DNA of 57,844 nt from Oscillatoriales cyanobacterium PMM_0008 (GTDB taxonomy: Bacteria > Cyanobacteriota > Cyanobacteriia > Cyanobacteriales > Aerosakkonemataceae), in contig CASBRD010000071.1 in assembly GCA_949128025.1 (NCBI GenBank), forward strand, positions 1-57,844, given 5' to 3'. The position numbers and the translations under genes were made by a program. Position 1 is the stretch's first letter; each line of letters starts with the position of its first letter. Below the pieces are notes generated by a model. It was not told the origin of the DNA. It did not search any database and worked only from the letters and a program-made list of their open reading frames with translations. Shown piece by piece: positions 35,170 through 43,918 of this stretch.

Positions 35170-36975
35170 AGCGTCAACGCGCTAGTATTTGATTTCGCCC
35201 TCACCGGGCATTTGTCGCCTCGGCCCATCGAGGAATATATCTCGGCTATTAGCGATCGCTATCCGCACCTGCGCGATGAAACATCCGAATCCTATGCCCA
35301 TCTATTTGCCCGAACAGTATCGGAAGTGGGAAAACTCGACATGGGTTTGCACCTCAACCGCTTGAATTTGAAACAACATCCCAATTATTTCACAATAGCC
35401 GCTCAATCAGTTCATTTCCGTACCAGCCGAGCCGTAGTTTATTGCGTTTGGGACTGGTTTGAAGCTATTACTCAAGACGAAGATTTTGAATTAGACGATC
35501 GCATCAGCAGGCTTCAGGACACATTCCGATACAGCGTTTATGGTGGCCCGACAGTCTACGCCTTATTACGCACAGCCCAAGAGAAAAAAATTCCCGCCTT
35601 TTATTTGTGGGACGAAGGGTTAATGCAGTACGGATATGGGAAAAAACTAATTCGCGGCGTAGCAACAACATTTGATTGCGATAGCCATTTAGATTCCGAT
35701 TTTACCACCCGCAAAGATGACTGCAAAGCTTTCTTGAGTACGCTGGGCTTCCCTGTACCAAAGGGTGCTGTTGTTGTCTCCCTTACGGAAGCCAAAGCGG
35801 TAGCAGAAAGAATTGGCTACCCGGTGGCAGTTAAACCTGTAGCGGGTCACAAAGGCATTGGCGTGACAGCTGATGTACAAAACCCGCAAGAATTAGAATT
35901 TGCCTTTAGCAGGGCACTCAAAGGGATTCCAGAAGAACAATCGATCGCAATAATCGTTGAGAAAAGCATCAAGGGCGCAGATTTCCGCCTGTTATGCGTC
36001 AACGGCAGATTTGTTGCCGCTACCGAACGCCGTCCAGCATCAGTTACTGGTGACGGTTATTCAACCATTGCTGAATTAATCAAGCGGGAAAATCGCAAAC
36101 CCGCACGTTTGGACACACCAACCTCTGCCATGAGTAAGATTCAGTCCGACGACGCAATGGAAATGTTCTTATCCGAACAAAGCTTATCATTGAACAGCGT
36201 AATTGAAACAGGACGCATCGTTTATCTTCGCAAAGTTGCCAATCTCTCAGCGGGAGGTTTGAGCATAGATGCAACGCCCACTGTTCACCCAGACAATATC
36301 ATTTTGGCGCAAGACATTGCACAGCATTTTCGACTCACTTGCCTGGGTATCGACGCGATTTCTCCAACTCTCTCTCAATCTTGGAAATCCGGCAACTTTG
36401 GCATTCTCGAAATAAATGCCGCACCGGGCATTTTTATGCACCTTAACCCCGCTGTTGGTGAAAGCGTTGATGTGCCGTCGCATATTCTGGAAACCTTCTT
36501 TAAGTCTGGGGCAGATGCGAGAATACCAACGATCGCCTTCAACCGAATTTCAGTTCAGGAACTTCAGGAAACTATTGACCATATTCTTTTGAAACACCCC
36601 GATTGGACTATAGGTGCTGTTTGTCATCAAGCAGTTTGCGTCAACCGTTCGGAGAAGATTTTGAATAAGGATTACAACACCAATGTCCAAAATTTGTTAC
36701 GCAATCCCAAGCTCGATTTGCTAATTGCCGAGTATCCAGAAGATGTGCTGGAGAAAGATGGAATGTTTTACCAAGGCAGCAACATTGTAGTCCTGGATAA
36801 TCCGACCGAAACCGAAATGATGCTGACGCGGGATCTCCTCGAAGATTCAACCGTAGTTGTTAAGGAAGGAAATAACATCTCAATCCGGCATAAGGGTTTG
36901 ATAGAACAGTATACCCTTGGAGAAAACGAACCATTTACGCGGGTTTATCTGAAAGAAATCGGAACGATACTGTAA
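35116..36975 (+). CDS. cphA2: CphA2-type cyanophycin synthetase (ATP-grasp, lacking the Mur-ligase domain)
   Basis: 619 residues. The N-terminal domain (~15-200) resembles CphA's N domain. An ATP-grasp core follows (~200-460: KDDCKAFLSTLGFPVPKG, VAVKPVAGHKGIGVT, FRLLCVNGRFVAATERRPAS). The C-terminal ~150 residues are a short remnant without the Mur-ligase P loop. CphA1 enzymes are ~880 residues; this shorter form fits CphA2, reported to re-polymerise beta-Asp-Arg dipeptides in nitrogen-fixing cyanobacteria. ATG 35116 follows an in-frame TGA two codons upstream, so no longer start exists, and the start lies inside the antisense cphB fragment. No clear ribosome site is seen. Confidence 0.85.
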   Translation: MLIDYYPRQVAHTRPHFHSVNALVFDFALTGHLSPRPIEEYISAISDRYPHLRDETSESYAHLFARTVSEVGKLDMGLHLNRLNLKQHPNYFTIAAQSVHFRTSRAVVYCVWDWFEAITQDEDFELDDRISRLQDTFRYSVYGGPTVYALLRTAQEKKIPAFYLWDEGLMQYGYGKKLIRGVATTFDCDSHLDSDFTTRKDDCKAFLSTLGFPVPKGAVVVSLTEAKAVAERIGYPVAVKPVAGHKGIGVTADVQNPQELEFAFSRALKGIPEEQSIAIIVEKSIKGADFRLLCVNGRFVAATERRPASVTGDGYSTIAELIKRENRKPARLDTPTSAMSKIQSDDAMEMFLSEQSLSLNSVIETGRIVYLRKVANLSAGGLSIDATPTVHPDNIILAQDIAQHFRLTCLGIDAISPTLSQSWKSGNFGILEINAAPGIFMHLNPAVGESVDVPSHILETFFKSGADARIPTIAFNRISVQELQETIDHILLKHPDWTIGAVCHQAVCVNRSEKILNKDYNTNVQNLLRNPKLDLLIAEYPEDVLEKDGMFYQGSNIVVLDNPTETEMMLTRDLLEDSTVVVKEGNNISIRHKGLIEQYTLGENEPFTRVYLKEIGTIL

Positions 36976-37020
36976 TACCAAATTCGGGTTTCTTACCCGT
37001 TTAATTTTTGGCCTAAACAT

Positions 37021-37128
37021 TGTAGAGACGTTTCATGAAACGTCTCTACAGTCATTTCTTTGTAGGTTGGGTTGAGCGCGAGCGAAACCCAACGCATTTG
37101 TTGGGTTTCGTACCTCAACCCACCTACT
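37021..37128. repeat. Palindromes: TGTAGAGACGTTTCA hairpin and GTTGGGTTTCG-type repeat
   Basis: 37021-37050 is a perfect 30-base palindrome (TGTAGAGACGTTTCA and complement). 37062-37128 contains GTAGGTTGGGTTGAGC with GCGAAACCCAACGC, then TTGGGTTTCGTACCTCAACC, the class also seen at 47332-47487 and 56904-56975. No gene. Confidence 0.75.
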
Positions 37129-37136
37129 CTAATGCC

Positions 37137-37169
37137 AAAAACCCGGTTTCTTTAAGAAACCGGGTTTTT
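37137..37169. terminator. Palindromic AAACCCGGTTTC terminator between cphA2 and the GH13 gene
   Basis: Arms AAAAACCCGGTTTCTT and AAGAAACCGGGTTTTT flank one base. It sits six bases beyond the minus-strand GH13 stop and ~160 bases after cphA2, so it can end both. Same repeat family as 3532-3564. Confidence 0.8.
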
Positions 37170-37174
37170 CCAAA

Positions 37175-38926
37175 TTATTGCCAGACAAATACCTTTGCTT
37201 CGTACTCCGCCAGGTCAATCATTATTTGACCGCTGCCAGCTTCCACATCGTAATCGTAAGTCCATTCGTGCCATGTGCCATCCGAAGGGAAGTTTGGAAC
37301 GGTGTAACCAGCTAAATAGTTGTCTGAAAAATTAGCGACGACGACAACGCGAGAACCTTCATCATTCCAGCGGGTGTATGCTAATACCTTGGCCTCTTCA
37401 TTTTCATGGAAAAAATCAATATTCTCAGTGTAAAGAGCGTGATTGTTTTTACGCAGGTTAATCAAGCCTTTGTAGTATTCAAAGAAACCGCGATTTAGGT
37501 CATTGCTTAGCAGCGCCCACTCAATTTTTGTTGGCTCGATTGTTTTAGGTTTGTACTCGCCAAACTCTTGTCCCATCCAAAGCATTGGCACACCGACAGA
37601 TGTCATCAATATGGCCGCTCCCAACTTGGCACGTTTAAAAGCTTCGCCATCAAAAATGGTGCGATTTGCCAATTCCACCATGACGCGATTTTGGTCGTGG
37701 TTGGTCAGGTAATTGATTACATTAGTAGCACCCATGAAGCCTTGTCGCTTGCAGTCGATCGCATCTTTGAGGCGCTCTAAATCAAACGTATCCCCGCAGA
37801 TATGTTCGATCAGACAGAAACGGTAACTGTCGTGCCAGCAACCATCCATCGGCCCGTCGAAATTGGTGATACTGGTAGTTTCCGGGATGTGTTCGGCAAT
37901 ACTGTAAAACGGCTTCGGCCCAGCCGTATTTTTGGCTTCTTCCACAATCCAGTGCATGAAGTCGTAGTTGGCAATTTGCCGCGCTGCGTCGAAGCGAATG
38001 CCGTCAATGTGATATTCCCGAACCCAGAAACGCACCGTTTCGCCGATAAATTTCCACGCAGGTTTTACTTCTAGCTTTTCGTCGTAATGTTCGTAATTAA
38101 ACTCTGGCCCCCAGTTATTATCAGGGTCGCGGGGAGAGTGGTAATACCAATAATCGTGGTCAATTTGGGTAAGAGGACAAGATGCTTCCGAATGATTATA
38201 AATCCCGTCCATGATGATGCGAATTCCACGAGCATGGCACTCATCAATCAAATGCTTTAATTCGTCCGTTGTGCCGTAACTTGTTTCGGTGGCAAAGAAA
38301 TAACGCGGGTTATAACCCCAACTATAATCGCCCGGATATTCTTTGACAGGCATCAATTCAATGGCGTTGATACCAAGTTCGCAGAGATAATCTAACTTTT
38401 CTACAACGTGCTTGTATTGACCGCGAACGTAGCGATCGGGTTCGCCGCCGGAGAAGTCGGCAACGTGAAGTTCGTAGATAACTAATTCGCGATCGGCAGG
38501 TAGCGGCTTGTCGTCGTGTTGCCAAATATATGTATCGACAACTCGTTTGCCGTCTTTAATTGTTACGGTACCGACTCCTTTGCTCTCATCAACATTTGTT
38601 GCATAAGGATCGATGATGTCTACCCATTCATCTGGTTCTTTAAACCAACTTTTAGATTGAATGCGGATTTTATATTCATAAATTCCATCTTCTAATTCTA
38701 CTTGGGTGCGGAAATAACCATCCTCACCTTTTTCCATCGGTATTTCTTTCCAATCAGAAAAAGTCCCGATTAAAGCGGCTCCTTCGTTATAGGGTGCAAA
38801 TAAATTAAATTCAATCAGACTAGCCTTATGAGTTTTTGTGCTTGTCTTATGAGTTTTTTGGTCAGAATCAGTTTTTGTGCTTGTCTTATCTGTTTTTTGA
38901 GAAGAATCAGTTTTTGTGCTTGCCAT
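37175..38926 (-). CDS. Glycoside hydrolase family 13 (alpha-amylase type) with N-terminal CBM48-like domain
   Basis: 583 residues, ATG 38926. Residues ~5-34 are a KTD/KTH/KTS repeat tail (see repeat entry). ~36-135 is a CBM48/isoamylase-N-like domain (GTFSDWKEIPM). The (beta/alpha)8 catalytic domain follows, with region I DGIYNH 240-245, nucleophile D313 (RFDAAR), acid/base E345 (SIAEHI) and region IV NHD 409-411. The catalytic set is complete, so it should cleave or transfer alpha-1,4/1,6-glucans; exact specificity (branching, amylase) is unclear. No signal peptide, so it is cytoplasmic and likely linked to glycogen. Confidence 0.88.
   Translation of the reverse strand: MASTKTDSSQKTDKTSTKTDSDQKTHKTSTKTHKASLIEFNLFAPYNEGAALIGTFSDWKEIPMEKGEDGYFRTQVELEDGIYEYKIRIQSKSWFKEPDEWVDIIDPYATNVDESKGVGTVTIKDGKRVVDTYIWQHDDKPLPADRELVIYELHVADFSGGEPDRYVRGQYKHVVEKLDYLCELGINAIELMPVKEYPGDYSWGYNPRYFFATETSYGTTDELKHLIDECHARGIRIIMDGIYNHSEASCPLTQIDHDYWYYHSPRDPDNNWGPEFNYEHYDEKLEVKPAWKFIGETVRFWVREYHIDGIRFDAARQIANYDFMHWIVEEAKNTAGPKPFYSIAEHIPETTSITNFDGPMDGCWHDSYRFCLIEHICGDTFDLERLKDAIDCKRQGFMGATNVINYLTNHDQNRVMVELANRTIFDGEAFKRAKLGAAILMTSVGVPMLWMGQEFGEYKPKTIEPTKIEWALLSNDLNRGFFEYYKGLINLRKNNHALYTENIDFFHENEEAKVLAYTRWNDEGSRVVVVANFSDNYLAGYTVPNFPSDGTWHEWTYDYDVEAGSGQIMIDLAEYEAKVFVWQ
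38818..38926. repeat. Tandem coding repeat at 5' end of the GH13 gene
   Basis: Units of the type GTTTTTGTGCTTGTCTTAT with spacers recur three times in the first ~105 bases of coding sequence, giving repeated TKTDS.QKT.KTSTKT peptides. Length is likely to vary between strains. Confidence 0.75.
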
Positions 38927-39086
38927 ATAATTTTTTGGTTAGGAAAAGCCGACGCTTGTATTTTGCCGCTCTTAACTCTGCTGTAGTATCGTTCTAGAGA
39001 AATAAATCTGTTTATATTGCTCTAAGTCTTAGGGAATAAACCCTATTGATTTCACGAGTCGTATTCCTTTGGATAGACTACTTAAA

Positions 39087-39713
39087 TTAACGGCTCAACC
39101 AAGCGATCGCAGATCGAATCCAATCTTCTGCCTCTTTACTTTTAGCCACCAACCCATCTTGACTGACTGCGTTGAGGGCCTGCACTACCTCGCTGCTGGT
39201 ATACCCCAAGGCTAGTAGCGTCATTTCCACATCTTCGATAATGGCAGGATTTGGGCCACTTGAGGTGGAACCGGCTACGCCAGCTAAGTGTCGCCATTGT
39301 GCCAGCTTGGTTTTTAGTTCCAGCGCAATGCGTTCGGCTGTTTTGTTACCGACACCGCGAGTTTTGGCTAAGGCGCGGATATTGCCAGTAACGATCGCCT
39401 GCACCAAGTCTTGCAATCCCAGGGTATCTAAAAGTGCGATCGCCAAAGCCGCACCAATTCCACTCACACTTACCAGCTGGCGAAACAAATCTCGCTCGGC
39501 GGCTGAGGCAAAACCATACAAACTTATCTGATCTTCCCGCACTTGCAAGTGAGTGAAAACTTGGGCGGTTTCTCCCACTGGGGACAAATTCTGGGCCAAA
39601 CGCGGCGGGATTTGGAGTTCGTAGCCAATCTGGTTAACTTCCAGAATTAGAGTAACGCGATCGCTACTACTTTTCTGAAAACCTACTACCGTTCCTTTTA
39701 GATAACTAATCAT
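39087..39713 (-). CDS. ruvA: Holliday junction branch migration protein RuvA
   Basis: 208 residues, ATG 39713. RuvA binds Holliday junctions and directs RuvB. N-terminal OB-fold (MISYLKGTVVG), central helix-hairpin-helix (QLVSVSGIGAALAIALL; KTRGVGNKTAERIALELK) and C-terminal domain III (MTLLALGYTSSEVVQAL) are all seen. Length normal. Monocistronic. Confidence 0.96.
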   Translation of the reverse strand: MISYLKGTVVGFQKSSSDRVTLILEVNQIGYELQIPPRLAQNLSPVGETAQVFTHLQVREDQISLYGFASAAERDLFRQLVSVSGIGAALAIALLDTLGLQDLVQAIVTGNIRALAKTRGVGNKTAERIALELKTKLAQWRHLAGVAGSTSSGPNPAIIEDVEMTLLALGYTSSEVVQALNAVSQDGLVAKSKEAEDWIRSAIAWLSR

Positions 39714-39856
39714 ATAGCGTTTTCAAATGAGTCGTGAACACATATTTAATACTGAATGTTGGGTGACGACGCGGTCAAAGACGTATCTGTGAGCATTATT
39801 AAGTTAATTACCGCGTCTAACCCAACCTACCATTGTTTACATCTCAAATGGAAACA

Positions 39857-40609
39857 CTATAGCAAAAAGCCGAAATGGTACAAACCTTCCAAAATCCCAC
39901 CAGCACAACCAGCCTTTGCCAAATACCGATAATCGGCCTGATTGGCTGACAGCCACTGGAGGAGTTCAGGCTGAGCATTTCCTACAATAATCCCTTTTGG
40001 TTCCCCCACACTAAATAAAGCAATATCGTTTCCAGAATCACCGCAAACAACTGTCTGCGTTGCGTCTATTTCCCAGTGCTGGCGCAGAAACTCTACCGCC
40101 AAACCTTTATTGCTTTGGCTGGGCAAAATATCTAAATCTTTGCCGCCACTGTAGATTAACTGAGCGTATATTCCCTGTTCTTTAAGCAGAGATTCTAAGT
40201 GCGGGATAACTTCTTCGGCTGCTTGTTCTGTCAAAAAATAACTAACTTTGAAAGGTCGCTGTTCGGATGCTGGTTGAGGTAAAAGATCCACAAAATTAGT
40301 ACCTGTAGCTACCACCACGTCGCGGTTCCACCCTGAAGAAAGTTGTTTTTCCCAAGCTGGATCTGGGTCACTTTCACTTGCGTTGTAATAAATTTCGGTT
40401 CCCACCGCCGCAATCAGAGCATCTGGCACCAACAATTCTTTTTGAGTTAAAAGTTCTCGATAGAGAATGATAGAACGACCTGTGGCATAAACGATTTTTG
40501 TTCCATGTTCTTGGCGATGCTGGCTCAACTGCTGGTTGAGTTCTGCCAGAGATCGATCGTCGCCCACAAGGGTATTATCTAGATCTGTCACAAACAAAAA
40601 TTTTGCCAT
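39857..40609 (-). CDS. spp: Sucrose-phosphate phosphatase-like HAD hydrolase
   Basis: 250 residues, ATG 40609. HAD motif I DLDNTL near the start (D9, D11), motif II ATGRS, then LDILPSQSNKG with the conserved Lys, and motif IV GDSGNDIALF. The pattern and length fit sucrose-6-phosphate phosphatase (final step of sucrose synthesis, a compatible solute in cyanobacteria). A related HAD-IIB sugar phosphatase cannot be excluded. Confidence 0.82.
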   Translation of the reverse strand: MAKFLFVTDLDNTLVGDDRSLAELNQQLSQHRQEHGTKIVYATGRSIILYRELLTQKELLVPDALIAAVGTEIYYNASESDPDPAWEKQLSSGWNRDVVVATGTNFVDLLPQPASEQRPFKVSYFLTEQAAEEVIPHLESLLKEQGIYAQLIYSGGKDLDILPSQSNKGLAVEFLRQHWEIDATQTVVCGDSGNDIALFSVGEPKGIIVGNAQPELLQWLSANQADYRYLAKAGCAGGILEGLYHFGFLL

Positions 40610-40772
40610 AGCAACATTATACTGAAATGCTTTGTGAATTAAAAATAAACCTTACGCCTGTTCAAGGTGTAGTTAAGAGTTTTGAAGAGCAGGAAATTTT
40701 TCATTCAAAACTCTTATCTCATAATCAATGAAATCCTTGAATTAGCTGTGTAAGTTCTAAATATCCAAATCG

Positions 40773-40801
40773 AAGCAGAAAAACAGAAGGGTTTTCTGCT
40801 T
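40773..40801. terminator. Hairpin with T-run downstream of the TPR gene
   Basis: AAGCAGAAAA and TTTTCTGCTT pair over 10 bases around a 9-base loop, with seven T on the plus strand after the stem. It lies 16 bases after the minus-strand TPR gene stop; the T-run favours plus-strand reading, so its effective direction is uncertain. Confidence 0.55.
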
Positions 40802-40816
40802 TTTTTAATTCCTTAT

Positions 40817-41782
40817 TCAAGTTCTGGTTTGTTGAATGGTTCTGATTGCTTCCTGTGTAGATTGAAGAGCTTGTGTATTTCCTTGTTCTCGAAAAAGATC
40901 GGCGGCTTTTTGGAAATCCCTAAGCGCTGCTTGGGTATTTTTGAGGCTGTAGTAAGTAACACCGCGATTGAAGAAAGCTTCAGCAAAGTCGGGCCTGATC
41001 TGGATAGCGCGAGCGTAATCCTGAAGCGCTTCTTGATTTTTTTGCAGTTTGTTGTAGGCAATACCTCGGTTGTAGTAAGCTTTATCATCATTTGGGTCAA
41101 GGCGTACTGCCTGGTTGTAATCCTCTATTGCTGCCTGATGTTGTTTAAGGTCATCGCGAGCGTTACCCCGATTGATATACGCTTTGGCATTATTAGGATC
41201 GAGCCGAATTGCTTCGGTGCTGTCATCGATCGCACCTTGGAAATCCTTTAAGAAATAGCGAGCATAACCCCGGTTAACGTAGGCTTGTGTGAGTTCGGGA
41301 TTGAGCTTTATAGCCGCATTGTAATCCTCGATCGCACCTTTATAGTCGCCTTGCTTAGCCTTTTCTATACCCCGGTTGTACAAGTCCACAGCACTCATTT
41401 CTGTTCCGGGATTGGTTCCTGGGGTTGACTCTGTGCTGGGAGTTGGCGTAGTAGTGGGAGTAGTTGGCGGGGTTGACTCTGTGTTGTTTGGTTGTGACTC
41501 ACCACCGGCTGGGGTTGTTGGTTGAGCCTGGTTTGGTGTTGATTCTGTATCGGCTGGAGTAGACTGTGTACTGGGGGCTGGTGTTCTTGACCCATCTTGG
41601 GTTGGCTTGGGCCGATCGTTAGTTGGCGTTGACTCGTTGCTGCGAGTTGGCTTTGACTGACCCTCGGTTGGCGTTGGTGACTGGGACTGGCTTGGCTTTG
41701 ACTGAGCCTGAAGAACAGGTGCGATGCTACCCAGTGTAGTGGCGATGCCTAAAATTGCGATCGTTCGGTGAATACGGTTCAT
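40817..41782 (-). CDS. Exported TPR-repeat protein with Pro/Thr/Ser-rich linker
   Basis: 321 residues, ATG 41782. Signal peptide (TIAILGIATTLGSIAPVLQA), a low-complexity linker of P/T/S/Q/E residues (~27-130), then tetratricopeptide repeats (~130-305) in units such as YNRGIEKAKQGDYKGAIEDY, YINRGNARDDL and YYNRGIAYNKL. Likely an extracytoplasmic scaffold with unknown partner. The linker's Thr-Pro runs are repetitive at DNA level. Confidence 0.85.
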   Translation of the reverse strand: MNRIHRTIAILGIATTLGSIAPVLQAQSKPSQSQSPTPTEGQSKPTRSNESTPTNDRPKPTQDGSRTPAPSTQSTPADTESTPNQAQPTTPAGGESQPNNTESTPPTTPTTTPTPSTESTPGTNPGTEMSAVDLYNRGIEKAKQGDYKGAIEDYNAAIKLNPELTQAYVNRGYARYFLKDFQGAIDDSTEAIRLDPNNAKAYINRGNARDDLKQHQAAIEDYNQAVRLDPNDDKAYYNRGIAYNKLQKNQEALQDYARAIQIRPDFAEAFFNRGVTYYSLKNTQAALRDFQKAADLFREQGNTQALQSTQEAIRTIQQTRT

Positions 41783-41905
41783 GACTTTAGTTCATTGACT
41801 TGATGCCAGTATAAATCCAGGTGTGAAAAAAAGAGCTTCTTGTAGCCTAATAGGATATCAGAATTTGGTAGCTATTATTCGACTTCGATCGGCTTCTTAA
41901 GATGG

Positions 41906-42076
41906 ATGCGTAACTATCTTGTCTTTTTTGCTAGCATCTCTCAATCGCAAGGACAATCTAAGCAATGCCCAATACTGTTGACTCAGCTGCTACAAGCCTC
42001 TGCCAAATTACTCTCATATCCTGTCGAAGTAGATGACTTTTTTAGTGCCATCAGACAAAATACATATTGGGCGTAA
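41906..42076 (+). CDS. Short ORF, possible gene remnant
   Basis: 56 codons, ATG 41906 to TAA 42074-42076. The C-terminal part (LLTQLLQASAKLLSYPVEVD) looks helical and protein-like, but there is no ribosome site and no recognised family. The frame has no stop for some distance upstream of the ATG, so it may be the end of a decayed gene. Confidence 0.2.
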   Translation: MRNYLVFFASISQSQGQSKQCPILLTQLLQASAKLLSYPVEVDDFFSAIRQNTYWA

Positions 42077-42154
42077 TGCCGAGCTAGACGAACTAAATCT
42101 GCTTGTTGTTCCTGATGCCAATCACCCATACTATTTTTGAGTGAGTTATACGGA

Positions 42155-42213
42155 ATCAGCCTGACGACTAAAGTCGCGGCTACACATACAAAGTCTGCCT
42201 ACGCAGACTTCTA
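42155..42213. repeat. Cyanobacterial dispersed repeat (ACTAAAGTCGCGGCTACAC type)
   Basis: GACGACTAAAGTCGCGGC, then TACACATACAAAGTCTGC and CTACGCAGACTTC. Two small inverted pairs (GACT..AGTC; AGTCTGC..GCAGACT) form the hairpins. The type is, from memory, widespread in cyanobacterial genomes. Confidence 0.55.
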
Positions 42214-42230
42214 GAAAAGACAAAGCCTGA

Positions 42231-43520
42231 ATGAAATTTTCAAATCGTACCAAATGGCTATCTTGGTTACCTCAGCTAAATCCTCAAGTCTGGATTCTAG
42301 CTATGGGGAGATTTCTTTCCGATCTTGGCAGTGGTTTCACTCTTTTTTACGCCCCCATCTTTTTTGTTAATCAAGTACATTTATCAGCAACTCAGGTGGG
42401 TATTGGTTTGGGTAGCGCTTCTATTTCTGGAGTGCTGGGGCGTATACTTGGCGGTTCGTTTGCGGACTCTCGGTTTTGGGGCCGGCGGCGTACTATGTTA
42501 TTATCCGCAGCTGTATCTGCGATCGCATCTTTAGTATTAGCGGTAACCAGTGATTTTTCCAGCTTTACTGCGGGTAACTTGTTGATGGGCTTCGGTATGG
42601 GTTTGTATTGGCCAGCTACGGAAGCCCTAGTAGCAGATTTAACAGCGCCCGAACATCGTCAAGAAACTTATGCGATCGTGCGATTTGCAGATAATCTCGG
42701 TTTGGGAGTAGGCATTATTCTGGGTGGAATATTAATTGGCACAACCGGCGCTTATCGCTCTCTGTTTATAATTGATGCGATTTCTTTTGTTGTATTTTTT
42801 GGAGTAATTTATTTTGCGATTGCAGAAACTTATCGACCACCCGAAGAAATAAAAAATAAAAAAGTAAAAGAAAAAAACAAAGCATTTTTTCTTTTGCCTA
42901 TTTCATGGACTACAGCACTAAGCGATCGCCGTCTCCTAGTCTTTATCGCCGTCAATATTATCTTCACAACTTACATTTCCCAGCTACACAGCACCCTTCC
43001 TTTGTACTTGAGCAAGTTTGTGCAACTGGGAAACTCAAAAGTAGGATTTTCCACCACAACTATCAGCGCTTTATTTACCTGGCACATGATTATAGCGATT
43101 GTTACGTTGATACCAATTGCCCGCTTCTTAAAACGGTTTAGCCATCCGCAGAGTTTAACAGTTTCAGCCATACTGTGGGCAGTAGGATTTAGTTTCATCT
43201 GGGCTACTGCGATCGCCCCCGTCGGCCAACTATACTGGACTATATTGGCAATGGGAATATTGGCGATCGCAACCGTCTCTTACACACCGTCGGCATCTTC
43301 CCTCGTCGCCGACATTGCACCAGCATCCCTGCGCGGCGTCTACCTTTCCATCAACTCCCTCTGTTGGGCAGTTGGATACGCTGTTGGGCCTCCCTTGGGT
43401 GGTTGGGCAATCGATCGACCTCCCACAATAGCAAGCAGCTTTTGGCTGGCTTTAGCGTTGAGTGTAGTCATAGTTGTGGCGATTTTGCAATATCTAGACA
43501 GAATTTTAACCTCACAATAA
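42231..43520 (+). CDS. MFS transporter
   Basis: 429 residues with ~12 hydrophobic spans; ATG 42231. The MFS cytoplasmic loop between helices 2 and 3 is seen as GGSFADSRFWGRRRTMLL (motif A type). A central lysine-rich loop (EEIKNKKVKEKNK, ~210) splits the two bundles. Substrate unknown; efflux-type sequences are nearest in general look. Confidence 0.88.
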   Translation: MKFSNRTKWLSWLPQLNPQVWILAMGRFLSDLGSGFTLFYAPIFFVNQVHLSATQVGIGLGSASISGVLGRILGGSFADSRFWGRRRTMLLSAAVSAIASLVLAVTSDFSSFTAGNLLMGFGMGLYWPATEALVADLTAPEHRQETYAIVRFADNLGLGVGIILGGILIGTTGAYRSLFIIDAISFVVFFGVIYFAIAETYRPPEEIKNKKVKEKNKAFFLLPISWTTALSDRRLLVFIAVNIIFTTYISQLHSTLPLYLSKFVQLGNSKVGFSTTTISALFTWHMIIAIVTLIPIARFLKRFSHPQSLTVSAILWAVGFSFIWATAIAPVGQLYWTILAMGILAIATVSYTPSASSLVADIAPASLRGVYLSINSLCWAVGYAVGPPLGGWAIDRPPTIASSFWLALALSVVIVVAILQYLDRILTSQ

Positions 43521-43918
43521 ATCTAGATCTTCATCTGCGTTTATCTGCGTTCATCCGTCTTCATCTGCGGTAAAAAAAATCCACGCAACCAACAAATATC
43601 TTTAAAATCGAAGCGATCGCATCTTCTCATACCTACAACATTGCATCCGCCTTTAGGATGATTTTGCTAAGGTTATAATTGACTAAGATAATTTATCTAG
43701 TGCTGGTAATGGGTAAGTTGTTGCGCTTTAGCGCTAAAGCGCAACAACGTACCTAATAACTATCATATAACATTACTGAATCGGTGTTTTACCATAGCAA
43801 TATCTTGGTAGCCAAATAAATAAAACCGACTTTCTAATTGAGCGATCGCGAATCGAAGATTGTGTTTGGATTTGTGTTATCCTAATATAGGTCGATGACC
43901 TTCATCAAGGAGAATTCT
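43521..43918. other. Intergenic region with repeats
   Basis: No gene. It contains a MITE-core fragment at ~43530-43572 (TTCATCTGCG units without the terminal repeats), the 32-base palindrome at 43717-43748, and AGGAG at 43908-43912 just before the DUF3386 start. Confidence 0.6.
43717..43748. repeat. 32-base perfect palindrome, second copy of the 13988-14086 core
   Basis: GTTGTTGCGCTTTAGC joined to its exact complement, and continued by GTACCTAATAAC as in the copy at 14007-14042. Confidence 0.85.

Larger units (their letters stand above)
41783..42230. other. Intergenic region with a possible small ORF and a dispersed repeat
   Basis: 448 bases. A 56-codon ORF lies at 41906-42076 and a palindromic dispersed repeat at ~42155-42213; the rest is the TPR gene's upstream region. 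Confidence 0.5.

Noticed and set aside
38818-38926. GH13 N-terminal repeats as a signal peptide
   Set aside because: The segment is hydrophilic Lys/Thr/Asp-rich with no hydrophobic core.
42033-42140. Second short plus-strand frame (MTFLVPSDKIHIGRNAELDE...)
   Set aside because: 35 codons, overlaps the other short ORF, no ribosome site; could be part of the same decayed region but cannot be supported.
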